Below are positions 36,478 to 48,406 of a stretch of 64,000 nucleotides of DNA, piece by piece (position 1 is the first letter of the stretch; each line of letters starts with the position of its first letter). The DNA lies in the NCBI GenBank assembly GCA_039707655.1, contig CM077665.1, forward strand, positions 442,059,531-442,123,530, given 5' to 3'. This stretch comes from Elymus sibiricus. Its lineage: Eukaryota; Streptophyta; Magnoliopsida; Poales; Poaceae. The translations under genes and the position numbers were made by a program. A model generated the notes under the pieces. That model was not told the origin of the DNA. It searched no databases and was given only the letters and a program-made list of their open reading frames with translations.

Positions 36478-38038
36478 TGATACTTGTGATCTGCGTTGGG
36501 TTTTCCGTGAAGAGGAACGGGTAATTGCAACACAATACGGATAAGTATTTCCCCCAGTTAAGAACCAAGGTTTATCGAACCAATAGGAATATCAATCAAC
36601 AACCGTCTTCAGCGACTGCACACAAAGGAGCAAACACTTGCACCCAACGCGGGCAAGAGGGTTGTCAATCCCCTTAGACTCGTTATTTGCAAGCAAATGA
36701 AGTGTGTAGATGATAGTAGATAATTATAAATTCCAAAAAAATAAAAAATAAATTAAATGGCAGCAAGGTATTGATAGGTTTTGTAAATATATAAGTGAAT
36801 AGACCCCGGGGGCCATAGTTCCCTAGTGGCATCTCTCATGAAGGCGACATACGGCGGGTAAACAAATTACTGTTGGGCAATTGATAGAAAAGCGCATAGT
36901 TATGTGATATTCACGGCAATGATCATGCATATAGGCATCACGTCCGTAAGCAAATAGGCCGACTCCTGCGTGCACCTAATACTATTACTCCACCCATCGA
37001 CCACTATCCAGCATGCATCTAGAGTATTAAGTAAAACAGAGTAATGCTTGGAGAACAATGACATGATGTAGACAAACATAATTCAATTAATATGAACTAA
37101 CCCCATCATTTTATCCTTAGTGGAAACAATACAAAGACGTGTCTTGTCCCCTTCTGTCACTGGGATATAGAGCACCGCCAGATTGAACCCACTACAACGC
37201 ACCCCTCTCACTAAAGAAGTATCAATCTAGTTGGCCAAACTATTTCAATAAGTTGGAGAGAATTACAAAGCTATAACAATCATGCAAATAAAATACCAGC
37301 AAGTATTCAATATATTTCATGAATAATCTGAACATAAACCCACAATTCATCGGATCCCAACAAACGCACCGTACAAAAGAGTTACATCGGATAGATCAAA
37401 GCGAAGATGCGATGATCATTGTATTGAAGATAAAAAGAGAGAGAGCCATCTAGGTACTAGATATGGACCCGTAGGTTTTTGGTGAACTACTCACAGATCA
37501 TCATGAGGGCAGCAAGGTTGATGAAGAAGCCCTCCGTGATCGATCCCCCCTTCGGTAGGGCACCGGAACGGAGGTCCAGATGGGATCACGGTGGAACAGA
37601 GACTTGCGGCGGCGGAAAAAGTATTTCAGGATGCCCCCTAGGGTTTTTGGAATATATGTGAATTTATAGGTCAGAGAACGGGGGTAGGAGGTCCACCAGG
37701 GAGGGACAAGCCATCAGGGCGCGCCGACCCCCCCATGGGCGCGCCCTGTTGGCTTGTGCCTCCCTCGTGCGGCCTCCGGTCTCCTCCTGAAGCTTCGAGG
37801 TCTTCTTTTAGTCCAGAAAAATTATAAAAAAGTTTTGGGGCAGTTGGACTTCGTTTGGTACTGTAAACCTGAAAAACCAAAAACATGCACAAAACGGCAA
37901 CTGACACTGGGCACTGGATCAATAGGTTAGTGCTAAAAAATAATATAAATTGGTAAATAAATACTCAAAAAGTATCCTAGAATGATAATATATCAACATG
38001 GAACAATCAAAAAGTATAGATACGTTGGAGACGTATCA
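36478..38038 (-). repeat. 5' LTR of S2
   Basis: The 1,561-bp partner of 5414-6969. It ends with gagacgtatca at 38038, followed by the target duplicate GGTAT. Confidence 0.9.
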
Positions 38039-38043
38039 GGTAT

Positions 38044-39159
38044 CCAAAGCAAAGCTACTGCAGAAGGACTACTTTGAGACGAACCTAACTTTCCCAGATG
38101 ATCCATGGTTTCGTCACCGTTTTTGTATGCAAAAACCATTGTTTTTGCGTATTGTGGAGGCACACGGCGACTACTTCAAGCTCACAAGGGATTGTTGAGG
38201 TCAACTCTCTTTCTCTGCCAAGTAGAAGTGCACTGCTGCTCTGAGAATGCTTGCACCTGGTACTGTTGCAGATGTCGTAAGTGAGATGGCCAGGATGGGG
38301 GAGAGCACATGCCTGAAGACTACTATCAAGTTTGCCCGTGCTGTGGTTGAGGTGTTTGGAGCAGAGTATCTGAGACAATCAAATGCACAGGACACTGGGA
38401 AGTTGTTGGCTATTGGAGAGGCAAGAAGGTTTCCAGGAATGTTGGGATCAATTGGTTGCATGCATTGGCAGTGGAAGAAGTGTCCCAAAGGTTTGCGAGG
38501 AATGTATCAAGGTCACACCAGAAAGGCCACCATCATACTGGAAGCGGTGGCATCACATGACTTATGGATTTGGCATATTTTCTTTGGAATGTCGGGTTCT
38601 CACGACGACATCAACGTGCTTTAACGATCTCTGGTGTTCAGGAGGCTTTGCAATGGGAATCACCGCCGTGCAACTACACCGTCAACGGCCAAGACTACAA
38701 CATGGGATACTATCTTGCCGATGGCCTCTATCCTTAGTGGGCTGCATTTGTGAAGACCATATCTGAACCACATGGCAACAATCAAAAGCACTTCGCAACA
38801 ATGCAGGAAGTAGCTAGGAAGGATGTGGAGAGGGCATTCGGAGTGCTGCAAGCTCGGTGGGGAATTGTCCATGGGGCTACAATGATGTGGGAATCAGAAA
38901 CTTTGTGGCAGCTCATGACATGTTGTGTTATTTGCACAATATGATTGTCGAGGATGAGGGTGATGGTGTAGCCCAAACCAATGATTTTGAATCACGTAGC
39001 GAACAAGTTGAAATCCCGAAAGATCAAGATGCAGCTCAACTTATGAACTTTCTGCAGATGCATCAGAATCTCCAAGATCATCAGGTGCGCGCGCAACTAC
39101 TAAATGATCTGGTGGAGCATATGTGGACCCACAATGAAAACCAAAGAGCAGATGATTGA
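38044..39159 (+). pseudogene. PIF/Harbinger transposase, main part (element X)
   Basis: This continues the frame of 5305-5413. It has the DDE_Tnp_4 text LGSIGCMHWQWKKCP, ASHDLWIWHIFFGM, GSHDDINVL, ARKDVERAFGVLQARW and, at the end, HMWTHNENQ. In working relatives the first motif reads SIDCMHW; here GGT at 38454-38456 makes it Gly, so the first catalytic Asp is lost. The second Asp (HDDIN) and the Glu (VERAF) remain. Stops occur at 38196 (TGA), 38223 (TAG) and 38622 (TAA), another TAG follows the GLYP phrase, and the frame shifts near 38640 and 38935. The protein would have cut and joined transposon ends in the nucleus together with an ORF1 partner. This copy is dead. Confidence 0.88.
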
Positions 39160-39410
39160 TTGTGCACTTCAAATTAATTTTTGTAAACACTGTTTATGTT
39201 TGATACCAACATTTTTTATTTACGTGCAGCAATGGTATATTTTCGTGATCGACGTGCATAGTTTTGCATGGATTTGAGAGTCTAGATATGAGATATGTAG
39301 ATGTGAGGAGCGATTTATGAGGGGCGGTCACGCCCACGGATGTATGGGGTACCGAATTTGCCCAGTCCAGCTATAGATGCTTTGAGGCGCCCGGTTTTAC
39401 ATGGTTTTAA
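39160..39410 (+). other. 3' flank and probable right end of Harbinger X
   Basis: After the transposase stop, AT-rich trailer sequence gives way to cacgcccacgg...cccagtccagctatagatgct near 39340-39381. Read in reverse this resembles a Harbinger-type terminus and the start of the fragment at 54858 (gggcatctctaac). The right end of X is therefore placed near 39381, with about 30 bases before element Y. This is a judgement from similarity only. Confidence 0.4.
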
Positions 39411-39516
39411 GAGCAACTCCAACCGGGCGACCCAAACGGACGCGCGCTTTGTCCGTGTTTTGTCCGTTTGGGTCGGCTCGTCCGCCCTCTTTTGCAAATG
39501 GGTCGGCCGTGCGCCC

Positions 39517-41305
39517 TGTTGGGGAACGTTGCATGGGAAACAAAAAAAAAATCCTACGCACATGCAAGATCTATCTATGGTGATAAGCATCTACGAGAGG
39601 GAGAGTGGATCTACATACCCTTGTAGATCGCTAAGCGGGAAGCGTTAAGAAACGCGGTTGATGTAGTCGAACGTCTTCGCGATGCAAATCACAAGCCGTC
39701 CCGCGATCCAATCACGATCCGTCCCGATCTAGCGCCGAACGGACGGCACCTCCGCGTTCAGCACATGTACAGCTCGATGACGATCTCCGCCTTCTTGATC
39801 CAGCAAGAGGGAGCGGAGAGGTAGATGAGTTCTCCGGCAACACGACGGCGTGGTGGCGGTGGTGGTGGTGCTATCCCGGCAGGGCTACGCCTAGCGCTAC
39901 CGAAACCGCGAACGGAGGAGAAAACGATCTAGGGAGAGAGAGGGGCGCCAAGGGCTTCGTGTGTGCTCTTGGGGCGCCCCCTCCCCTCTATATATAGGTG
40001 GAGGGGCGTGGAGATCAGCCCCTCCAAGCCCTAGGGCGCAGCCAAGGGGGAGGGGTTGGACTCCTAGTCCAATTCCCTCCCTTTCCATAAACAGGTGGAC
40101 TTTCCACCTCTCCCAAGCCACATGGGCCTTGAGGGACTTGTGCGCCTGGCCCAATAAGGCCAGGGCACCTCCCCTCAGCCCATGCAAACCCTTGGGACGT
40201 GGTGGAACCCTTGGTGGACTTCTGGACTCCTCCGGAAGTTTCCGGAACCTTCTAGAAACTTCCCGGTACAATACCGGAAAAACCCGAAACTTTTCCAGTA
40301 GCCAAAATATGACTTCCCATATATAAATCTTTACCTCCGGACCATTCCGGAGCTCCTCGTGACATCCGGGATCTCATCCGGGACTCCGAATAACCTTCGG
40401 TCACCAACATACATAACTCAATAATACCGAAACGTCACCGAACGTTAAGTGTGCAGACCCTGCGGGTTCGAGAACTATGTAGACATGACCGAGACACCTC
40501 TACGGTCAATAACCAATAGCGGGACCTGGATGCCCATATTGGTTCCTACATATTCTATGAAGATCTTTATCGGTTGAACCTCTATGTCAAGGATTCAGTT
40601 AATCCCGTACGTTGTTCCCTTTGTTCATCGGTATGTTACTTGCCCGAGATTCGATCGTCGGTATCTCCATACTTAGTTCAATCTCGTTACCGGCAAGTCT
40701 CTTTACTCATTCCGTAATACAAGATCCCGTGGCTAACACTTTAGTCACTTTGCTTGCAAGGCTCATTGTGATGTTGTATTACCGAGTGGGCCCTGAGATA
40801 CCTCTCCGTCACACGGAGTAACAAATCCCAGTCTTGATCCATGCCAACTCAACAGACACCCTCGGAGATACCTGTAGAGCATCTTTATAGTCACCCAGTT
40901 ACATTGTGACATTTGATACACGCAAGGTACTCCTCCGGTGTCAGCGAGTTACATGATCTCATGGTCATAGGAACACATACTTGACATGCAGAAAACAATA
41001 GCAATAAACTGACACGATCATATGCTACGTTCATAGTTTGGGTCTTGTCCATCACATCATTCTCCTAATGACGTGATCCCGTTATCAAATGACATCTCAT
41101 GTCTATGGCCAGGAAACCTTGACCATCTTTGATCAACGAGCTAGTCTACTAGAGGCATACTAGGGACACAGTGTTGTCTATGTACCCACACATGTATTTG
41201 AGTTTCCAATCAATACAATTATAGCATGGATAATAAACGATTATCATGAACAAGGAAATATAATAATAACCATTTTATTATTGCCTCTAGGGCATATTTC
41301 CAACA
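39517..41305 (-). repeat. 3' LTR of A2
   Basis: The 1,789-bp LTR with a TATA-like ctatatataggt near 39990. The open frames at 39897-40326 and 40612-40821 recur in the other LTR and are shadows. Confidence 0.93.
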
Positions 41306-41316
41306 GTCTCCCACTT
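41306..41316 (-). other. Polypurine tract of A2
   Basis: AAGTGGGAGAC in element sense, directly before the 3' LTR and identical to A1. Confidence 0.75.
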
Positions 41317-41389
41317 GCACTAGAGTCAATAATCTATCTCACATCACCATGTGAGTAACATTGTAATGAATCTAACATCCAATGAGTTC

Positions 41390-42500
41390 TGGGGTTCGAT
41401 CATGTTTTGCATGTGAGAGAGGTTTTAGTCAACTGTCTGCAACATTCAGATCCGTGTGTTCTTTGCAAATCTATATGTCATACTGCAGATGCTACCACGC
41501 TCCACTTGGAGCTATTCCAAATGGCTGCTCCACTATACGTATCCGGATTGCTATTCAGAGTCATCCGGATTGGTGTCAAAGCTTGCATCGACGTAACCCT
41601 TTACGACGAACTCTTTATCACCTCCATAATCGAGAAACATTTCCTTAGTCCTCTAGTTACTAAGGATAATTTTGACCGTTGTCCAGTGATCCACTCCTGG
41701 ACCACTCTTGTACCCCTTGACAGACTCATGGCAAGGCACACACCAGGTGCGGTACACAGCATGGCATACTATACAGAGCCTATGGATAAGGCATAGGGGA
41801 CGACCTTCGTCCTTTCTCTTTCTTCTGCCGTGGTTGAGCTTTGAGTCTCACTCAACTCCAGACCTTACAAATCAGGCAAGAACTCTTTCTTTGACTGATC
41901 CATTTTGAACTCTTTCAAAATCTTGTCAAGGTATGTACTCATTGAAAGTCTTATCAGACGTCTTGATCTATCTCTATAGATCCTGATGCCCAATATTTAA
42001 GTAGCTTCATTCCAGGTTTTCCTTTGAAAAACTCCTTTCAAATAACCCTTTATGCTTTCCAGAAATTCTACATCATTTCCGATCAACAATATGTCATCCA
42101 CATATACTTATCAGAAATTCTATAGTGCTCCCACTCACTTTATTATAAATACAAGTTTCTCATAAACTTTGTATAGACCCAAAAACTTTGATCACCTCAT
42201 CAAAGCGTATATTCCAACTCCGAGATGCTTGCTCCAGTCCATAGAAGGATCGCTGGAGCTTGCATACATTTTAGCATCCTTAGGACTGACAAAACCTTCC
42301 AGTTGTATCACATACAACCTTTCCTCAAGGAAACCGTTAAGGAAACGATGTTTTGACATCCATCTGCCATATTTCACAATCGAAAAATGCAGCAACTGCT
42401 AACATAATTCCAACAGACTTTTAGCATCGCTACGGGTGAGAAAGTCTCATCGTAGTCAACTCCTTGAACTTGTCGGAAACTTCTTTGTGACAAGTCGAGC
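41390..42500 (-). pseudogene. RT and truncated RNase H of A2
   Basis: On the - strand, text from GVDYDETFSPVAMLKS through FFDYEI, RLYVIQLEGFV and a YVDD motif near 42090 to YAM-type RT text is present. A 1-base gain near 42420 (tttt against ttt in A1) shifts the frame. RNase H begins DYGGDKEFVVKGYVDASFDT and resumes only near NVADxLTK-type text, lacking the central acidic residues and about 75-80 codons. The long + frames here (41382-41796) are shadows. Confidence 0.8.
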
Positions 42501-42501
42501 T

Positions 42502-43848
42502 TTATAAATGGTGACACTTACCATCAGCGTCTGTCTTCTTCTTAAAGGTCCATTTGTACTCAACGGCCTGCCGTTTAACGGGCAAGTCTACCAAAGTCCA
42601 TACTTGGTTTTCATACATGGATCCTTTCTCGGATTTCATGGCTCCTAGCCATTTGTTGGAATCCGGGCCCACCATCGCTTCTTCATAGCTCGTAGGTTCA
42701 CTGTTGTCTAACAACATGACCTCCAAGACAGGATTGGCGTACCACTCAGAGGCGGTACGAGTTCTTGTCGGCCTACGAGGTTCGGTAGTAACTTGATCCG
42801 AAGTGTCATGATCATCATCATTAACTTCCTCTTCATTCGGTGTAGGCTCTATAGAAACATCTTTCTTCGCTGCGCTACTCTCTGGTTGAAGTAAAAGTTC
42901 AACAACCTCATCAAGTTCTATTTTCCTCCCACTCAATTCTTCCGAGAGAAACTCTTTCTCGAGAAATGACCCGTTCTTTGTGACAAACACTTTGCCTTCG
43001 GATCTGAGATAGAAGGTATACCCAACTATCTCTTTTGGGTATCCTATGAAGACGCATTTCTCTGCTTTGGGTCCCAGCTTTTCAGGTTGAAGCTTTTTGA
43101 CATAAGCATCACATCCCCAAACTTTAAGAAATGACAACTTTGGCTTCTTGCCAAACCACAGTTCATATGGCGTCATCTCAACGGATTTCGATGGTGCCCT
43201 ATTTAAATTGAATGCGGCCGTCTCTAATGCATAACCCCAAAACGATAGTGGCAAATCGGCAAGAGACATCATAGAACGAACCATATCTAATAAGGTTTGA
43301 TTACGATGTTCGGATACACCATTACGCTGTGGTGTTCCAGGCGGTGTCAATTGTGAAACAATTCCACACTGTCTTAAGTGACTGCCAAACTCATAACTCA
43401 GATATTCTCCTCCTCGATCAGATCGAAGGAATTTAGTCTTCTTGTTACGATGATTCTCAACTTCACTCTGAAATTGCTTGAACTTTTCAAATGTTTCAGA
43501 CTTGTGTTTCATTAAGTAAATATACCCATATCTACTTAAGTCATCGGTGAAGGTGAGAAAATAACGATATCCACCGCGCGCCTCAATGCTTATCGGACCG
43601 CACACATCAGTATGTATGATTTCCAACAAGTCACTTGCCCGTTCCATTGTTCCAGAGAAAGGGGTCTTAGTCATCTTGCCCATGAGGCATGGTTCACATG
43701 TGTCAAGTGATTCAAAATCAAGTGACTCCAAAAGTCCATCAGCATGGAGCTTCTTCATGCATTTTACACCAATATGACCTAAGCAGCAGTGCCACAAGAA
43801 AGTGGTACTATCATTATCAACTCTACATCTTTTGGCATCATTGAACAT
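42502..43848 (-). CDS. Integrase and RT start of A2 polyprotein
   Basis: This is the longest intact retroelement frame, 448 codons. It contains the zinc-binding pairs His20/His25 and Cys51/Cys54 (WHCCLGH...CEPC), then the rve core with Asp81 (IIHTDVCGP), Asp144 (LRSDRGGEY) and Glu180 (NGVSEHRN). The last two are separated by exactly 35 residues, the DDX35E spacing of retroviral-type integrases. The GKKPKLSFLKVWGCDAYV part and an acidic linker follow, then the RT start (MYENQVWTLVDLP, YKWTFKKKTD). The frame is lost at KCHHL. Integrase would join element DNA to the chromosome in the nucleus. The domain looks intact but is severed from gag and RT. Upstream, 44035-43838 holds the matching pre-integrase part in another frame. 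Confidence 0.85.
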   Translation of the reverse strand: MFNDAKRCRVDNDSTTFLWHCCLGHIGVKCMKKLHADGLLESLDFESLDTCEPCLMGKMTKTPFSGTMERASDLLEIIHTDVCGPISIEARGGYRYFLTFTDDLSRYGYIYLMKHKSETFEKFKQFQSEVENHRNKKTKFLRSDRGGEYLSYEFGSHLRQCGIVSQLTPPGTPQRNGVSEHRNQTLLDMVRSMMSLADLPLSFWGYALETAAFNLNRAPSKSVEMTPYELWFGKKPKLSFLKVWGCDAYVKKLQPEKLGPKAEKCVFIGYPKEIVGYTFYLRSEGKVFVTKNGSFLEKEFLSEELSGRKIELDEVVELLLQPESSAAKKDVSIEPTPNEEEVNDDDHDTSDQVTTEPRRPTRTRTASEWYANPVLEVMLLDNSEPTSYEEAMVGPDSNKWLGAMKSEKGSMYENQVWTLVDLPVKRQAVEYKWTFKKKTDADGKCHHL

Positions 43849-45040
43849 GTGTATTACTACGATCGAGATTCAATGAACCATTCACATTGGGTGCATGACC
43901 ATTGAAGGTATTATTCATGTAAATAGAATAACCATTATTCTCTAACTTAAATGAATAACCGTATTGCAATAAACACGATCTAATCATGTTTATGCTCAAC
44001 GCAAACACCAAATAACATTTATTTAGGTTCATCACTAATCCCGAAGGTAGAGAGAGCGTGCGATGGTGATCACATCAACCTTGGAAACACTTCCAAGACA
44101 CATCGTCACCTCGCCCTTAGCTAGTCTCCGTTTATTCCGTAGCTTTTATTTCGAGTTACCAACATTTAGCAACTGAACCGGTATCTAATACCCAGGTGCT
44201 ACTAGGAGTACTAGCAAGGTACACATGAATAAAACGTATATCAAATATACTTCTGTTGACGTTGCCAGCCTTCTTATCTACCAAGTATCTAGGGCATTTC
44301 CGCTTCAGTGACCGTTCTCCTCATAATAGAAGCACTCAGTCTCGGGTTTGGGTTCAACCTTGGGTTTCTTTACTGGAGCAGCAACTGGCTTGCCATCCAT
44401 GAAGTTTCCCTCCTTGCCCTTGCCCTTCTCGAAACTAGTGGTTTTACTAACCATCAACACTTGATGCTCCTTCTTGATTTCTACCTTCGCGGTGTCAAAC
44501 ATCGCGAATAGCTCAGGGATCATTATTTCCATCCCCGGCATTTTATAGTTCATCACGAAGCTCTAGTAGCTTAGTGGCAGTGACTCGGAGAACTATATCA
44601 ATCACTATCTTATCTGGAAGATCAACTCCCACTCGATTCAAGCGATTGTAGCACCCAGAAAATCTGAGCATATGCTCACCGATTGAGCTATTCTCCTTCA
44701 TCTTGCAGGCAAAGAATCTTGTTGGAGGTCTCACACCTCTCAACACGGGCACAAGCCTGAGATCCCAATTTCAGCTCTTAGAACATCTCATATGTTCCGT
44801 GACATTCAAAAAGTTTTGGAGCCTCAATTCTAAGCCGTAATGCATGACGCACTGAACTATCAAGTAGTCATCAGAACGTGCCTCTCAGATGTTCACAACA
44901 TCTACAGACGACGCTTGAGGGGGTGGCGCACCGAGCGGTGCATTAAGGACATAAGCCTTCTGTGCAGCAATGAGGACAATCCTCAGATCACGGACCCAGT
45001 CCGCATTATTGCTACCATCATCTTTCAACTCTATTTTTCT
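43838..45040 (-). pseudogene. gag and pre-integrase remnants of A2
   Basis: On the - strand, DGSNNADWVRDLRIVLIAAQ (about 45,000) is the gag start. LPDKIVIDIVLR lies near 44600, and the zinc-knuckle region PKPETECFYYEENGH near 44310 has Tyr where a knuckle Cys is expected. SINMIRSCLLQYGYSFKLE (44035-43838) leads to integrase. Stops and shifts separate these. Gag would package RNA into cytoplasmic particles. Confidence 0.75.
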
Positions 45041-46325
45041 CTAGGAACGTATAAAAAACAGGGGAGCTACAACGCGGGCTATTGATCTACAACATAATTT
45101 CCAAAGTCACTTTGACTATGTTCATGATAATGAGTTCAGTTAATCATATTACTAAAGAACTCCCACTCAAATTGACATCCCTCCGGTCATCTGAGTGTTA
45201 CATGATCCAAATTCACCAACCCAAGTCCGATCATCACGTGAGATGAGGTGGTTTCAATGGTGAGCATCTCCATGTTGATCATATCTACTATATGACTCAT
45301 GTTCGACCTTTCGGTCTCTTGTGTTCTGAGGCCATGTCTGTACATGCTAGGCTCGTCAAGTTTAACCCGAGTGTTCCGCGTGTGCAACACTGGCTTGCAC
45401 CCGTTGTATGTAAACGTAGAGTCTATCACACCCGATCATCACGTGGTGTCTCGAAACGACGAACTTTCGCAACGGTGCACACTCGGGGAGAACACAATTT
45501 TATCTTGAAATTTTAGTGAGGGATCACCTTATAATGCTACCGTCGTCCTAAGCAAAATAAGATGCATAAAAGGATTAACATCACATGCAAATCATAAGTG
45601 ACATGATATGGCCATGAACTTGTGCTTTTGATCTCCATCTCCAAAGCACCGGCATGATCTCCATCGTCACCGGCATGACACCATGATCTCCATCATCTTG
45701 ATCTCCATCAACGTGTCGCCATGAGGTTGTCGCGCCAACTATTGCTTCTACGACTATTGCTAACTCATAGCGATAAAGTAAAGCAAAAACGGCGAAAATA
45801 AATTAATGACAATCCTATGGCTCCTGCCGGTTGCCGTACTCATCGACAAGCAAGTCGTGATATTCTATACAAAACATGATCATCTCATACATCACATATA
45901 TCTCATCATGTAATTGGCCATATCACATCACAACATACCCTACAAAAACAAGTTAGACGTCCTCTAATTGTTGTTGCATGTTTTACGTGGCTGCTACGGG
46001 TATCTAGCAAGAACGATTCTTACCTACGCAAAAACCACAACAGTGATACACAAATTGCTATTCAACCTTCTCAAGGACCGCCTTTGTCGAATCCGATCCA
46101 ACTAGAGTGGGAGATACAGACACCCGCCAGCCATCTTTATGCAACAAAGTCACATGTCAGTCGATGGAACCGGTCTCTCGTAAGCGTACGAGTAAGGTTG
46201 GTCCGGGCCGCTTCATCCCACAATACCGCTGAATCAAGAAAAGATCAAGGGAGGAAGCAATCTGAGCATCAACGCCCACAAACTCCTTTGTGTTCTACTC
46301 GTGATCTCATCTACGCATAGACCTA

Positions 46326-46338
46326 GCTCATGATGCCA
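46326..46338 (-). other. Primer binding site of A2
   Basis: TGGCATCATGAGC in element sense, next to the 5' LTR. It resembles the initiator-Met tRNA site used by BARE/Angela elements (TGGTATCAGAGC) with one substitution and one extra T. Confidence 0.65.
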
Positions 46339-46339
46339 C

Positions 46340-48126
46340 TGTTGGGGAACGTTGCATGGGAAACAAAAAAAATCCTACGCACATGCAAGATCTATCCATG
46401 GTGATAAGCATCTACGAGAGGGAGAGTGGATCTACAGACCCTTGTAGATCGCTAAGCGGGAAGCGTTAAGAAACGCGGTTGATGTAGTCGAACGTCTTCG
46501 CGATCCAAATCACAAGCCGTCCCGCGATCCAATCACGATCCGTCCCGATCTAGCGCCGAACGGACGGCACATCCGCGTTCAGCACACGTACAGCTCGATG
46601 ACGATCTCTGCCTTCTTGATCCAGCAAGAGGGAGCGGAGAGATAGATGAGTTCTCCGGCAACACGACGGCGTGGTGGCGGTGGTGGTGGTGCTATCCCGG
46701 CAGGGCTGCGCCTAGCGCTACCGAAACCGCGAACGGAGGAGAAAACAATCTAGGGAGAGAGAGGGGCGCCAAGGGCTTCGTGTGTGCTCTTGGGGCGCCC
46801 CCTCCCCTCTATATATAGGTGGAGGGGCGTGGAGATCAGCCCCTCCAAGCCCTAGGGCGCAGCCAAGGGGGAGGGGTTGGACTCCTAGTCCAATCCCCTC
46901 CCTTTCCATAAACAGATGGACTTTCCACCTCTCCCAAGCCACATGGGCCTTGAGGGACTTGTGCGCCTGGCCCAATAAGGCCAGGGCGCCTCCCCTCAGC
47001 CCATGCAAACCCTTGGGACATGGTGGAACCCTTGGTGGACTTTCGGACTCCTCCGGAAGTTTCCGGAACCTTCTAGAAGCTTCCCGGTACAATACCGGAA
47101 AAACCCAAAACTTTTCCAGTAGCCAAAATATGACTTCCCATATATAAATATTTACCTACGGACCATTCCGGAGCTCCTCGTGACATCCGGGATCTCATCC
47201 GGGACTACAAACAACCTTCGGTCACCAACATACATAACTCAATAATACCGAAACGTCACCGAACGTTAAGTGTGCAGACCCTGCGGGTTCGAGAACTATG
47301 TAGACATGACCGAGACACATCTACGGTCAATAACCAATAGCGGGACCTGGATGCCCATATTGGTTCCTACATATTCTACAAAGATCTTTATCGGATGAAC
47401 CTCTATGTCAAGGATTCAGTTAATCCTGTACGTTGTTCCCTTTGTTCATCGGTATGTTACTTGCCCGAGATTCGATCGTCGGTATCTCCATACCTAGTTT
47501 AATCTCGTTACCGGCAAGTCTCTTTACTCGTTCCGTAATACAAGATTCCGTGGCTAACACTTTAGTCACTTTGCTTGCAAGGCTCATTGTGATGTTGTAT
47601 TACCGAGTGGGCCCTGATATACCTCTCCGTCACACGGAGTAACAAATCCCAGTCTTGATCCATGCCAACTCAACAGACACCCTCGGAGATACCTGTAGAG
47701 CATCTTTATAGTCACCCAGTTACGTTGTGACGTTTGATACACACAAGGTACTCCTCCGGTGTCAGCGAGTTACATGATCTCATGGTCATAGGAACACATA
47801 CTTGACATGCAGAAAACAATAGCAATAAACTGACACGATCATATGCTATGTTCATAGTTTGGGTCTTGTCCATCACATCATTCTCCTAATGACGTGATCC
47901 CGTTATCAAATGACATCTCATGTCTATGGCCAGGAAACCTTGACCATCTTTGATCAACGAGCTAGTCTACTAGAGGCATACTAGGGACATAGTGTTGTCT
48001 ATGTACCCACACATGTATTTGAGTTTCCAATCAATACAATTATAGCATGGATAATAAATGATTATCATGAACAAGGAAATATAATAATAACCATTTTATT
48101 ATTGCCTCTAGGGCATATTTCCAACA
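46340..48126 (-). repeat. 5' LTR of A2
   Basis: The 1,787-bp LTR partner of 39517-41305. It ends gggcatatttccaaca and is followed by CGCCC. Confidence 0.93.
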
Positions 48127-48406
48127 CGCCCAACGGAGCGACCCATTTTTCGTTCGTGCACAAACAATTTTTAATGTAAAAATGGCCCGCGGCCACAGAT
48201 CATGCAAGCTACCATGCCAGCACCAAGAGTTCACGCCAGCGATATGCCAGCGGACGGCATACATATGCCCGCCTACAAAAAGAGTACGCAGTTTTCATGC
48301 TGGGCGCACTTGCCAGCGGGCCGGCACACATGCCAACACACAAAATGAGAATGTAGTTCGCCTACGCCATCTCGGCCGTGGTCATGCCCGCACACCGCAA
48401 CATGGA

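Larger units (their letters stand above)
5414..38038 (-). mobile_element. Gypsy LTR retrotransposon S2, complete but nested
   Basis: This Sabrina-like element spans 32.6 kb because A1, the CACTA and S3 lie inside it. Its own DNA is about 7.3 kb: a 3' LTR at 5414-6969, internal parts at 6970-8307 and 33646-36477, and a 5' LTR at 36478-38038. The five bases GGTAT flank it perfectly (5409-5413 and 38039-38043). A tRNA-Asp-type primer site lies beside the 5' LTR. The only coding content is a decayed gag and protease-like frame. I found no reverse transcriptase or integrase, so the element probably moved with enzymes from a relative. Confidence 0.92.
39517..48126 (-). mobile_element. Copia (Angela/BARE-like) retrotransposon A2, complete
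   Basis: An 8,610-bp element flanked by CGCCC (39512-39516 and 48127-48131). LTRs are 39517-41305 and 46340-48126 and the internal region is 5.03 kb. The primer site is at 46326-46338 and the polypurine tract at 41306-41316. The order gag, integrase, RT, RNase H is Copia. About eight substitutions in the first 370 LTR bases (about 2%) make it the youngest insertion I could estimate. Its RNase H has the same internal loss as A1, so it could not have moved alone. Confidence 0.95.

Noticed and set aside
39897..40326. ORFs of about 120 codons, repeated at 46718-47147
   Set aside because: Identical pairs in the two A2 LTRs; no domain; they follow from GC-rich LTR sequence.
41382..41796. + strand ORFs of 88 and 129 codons, also near 26951-27337
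   Set aside because: Shadows opposite the RT and RNase H region of A2 and A1.
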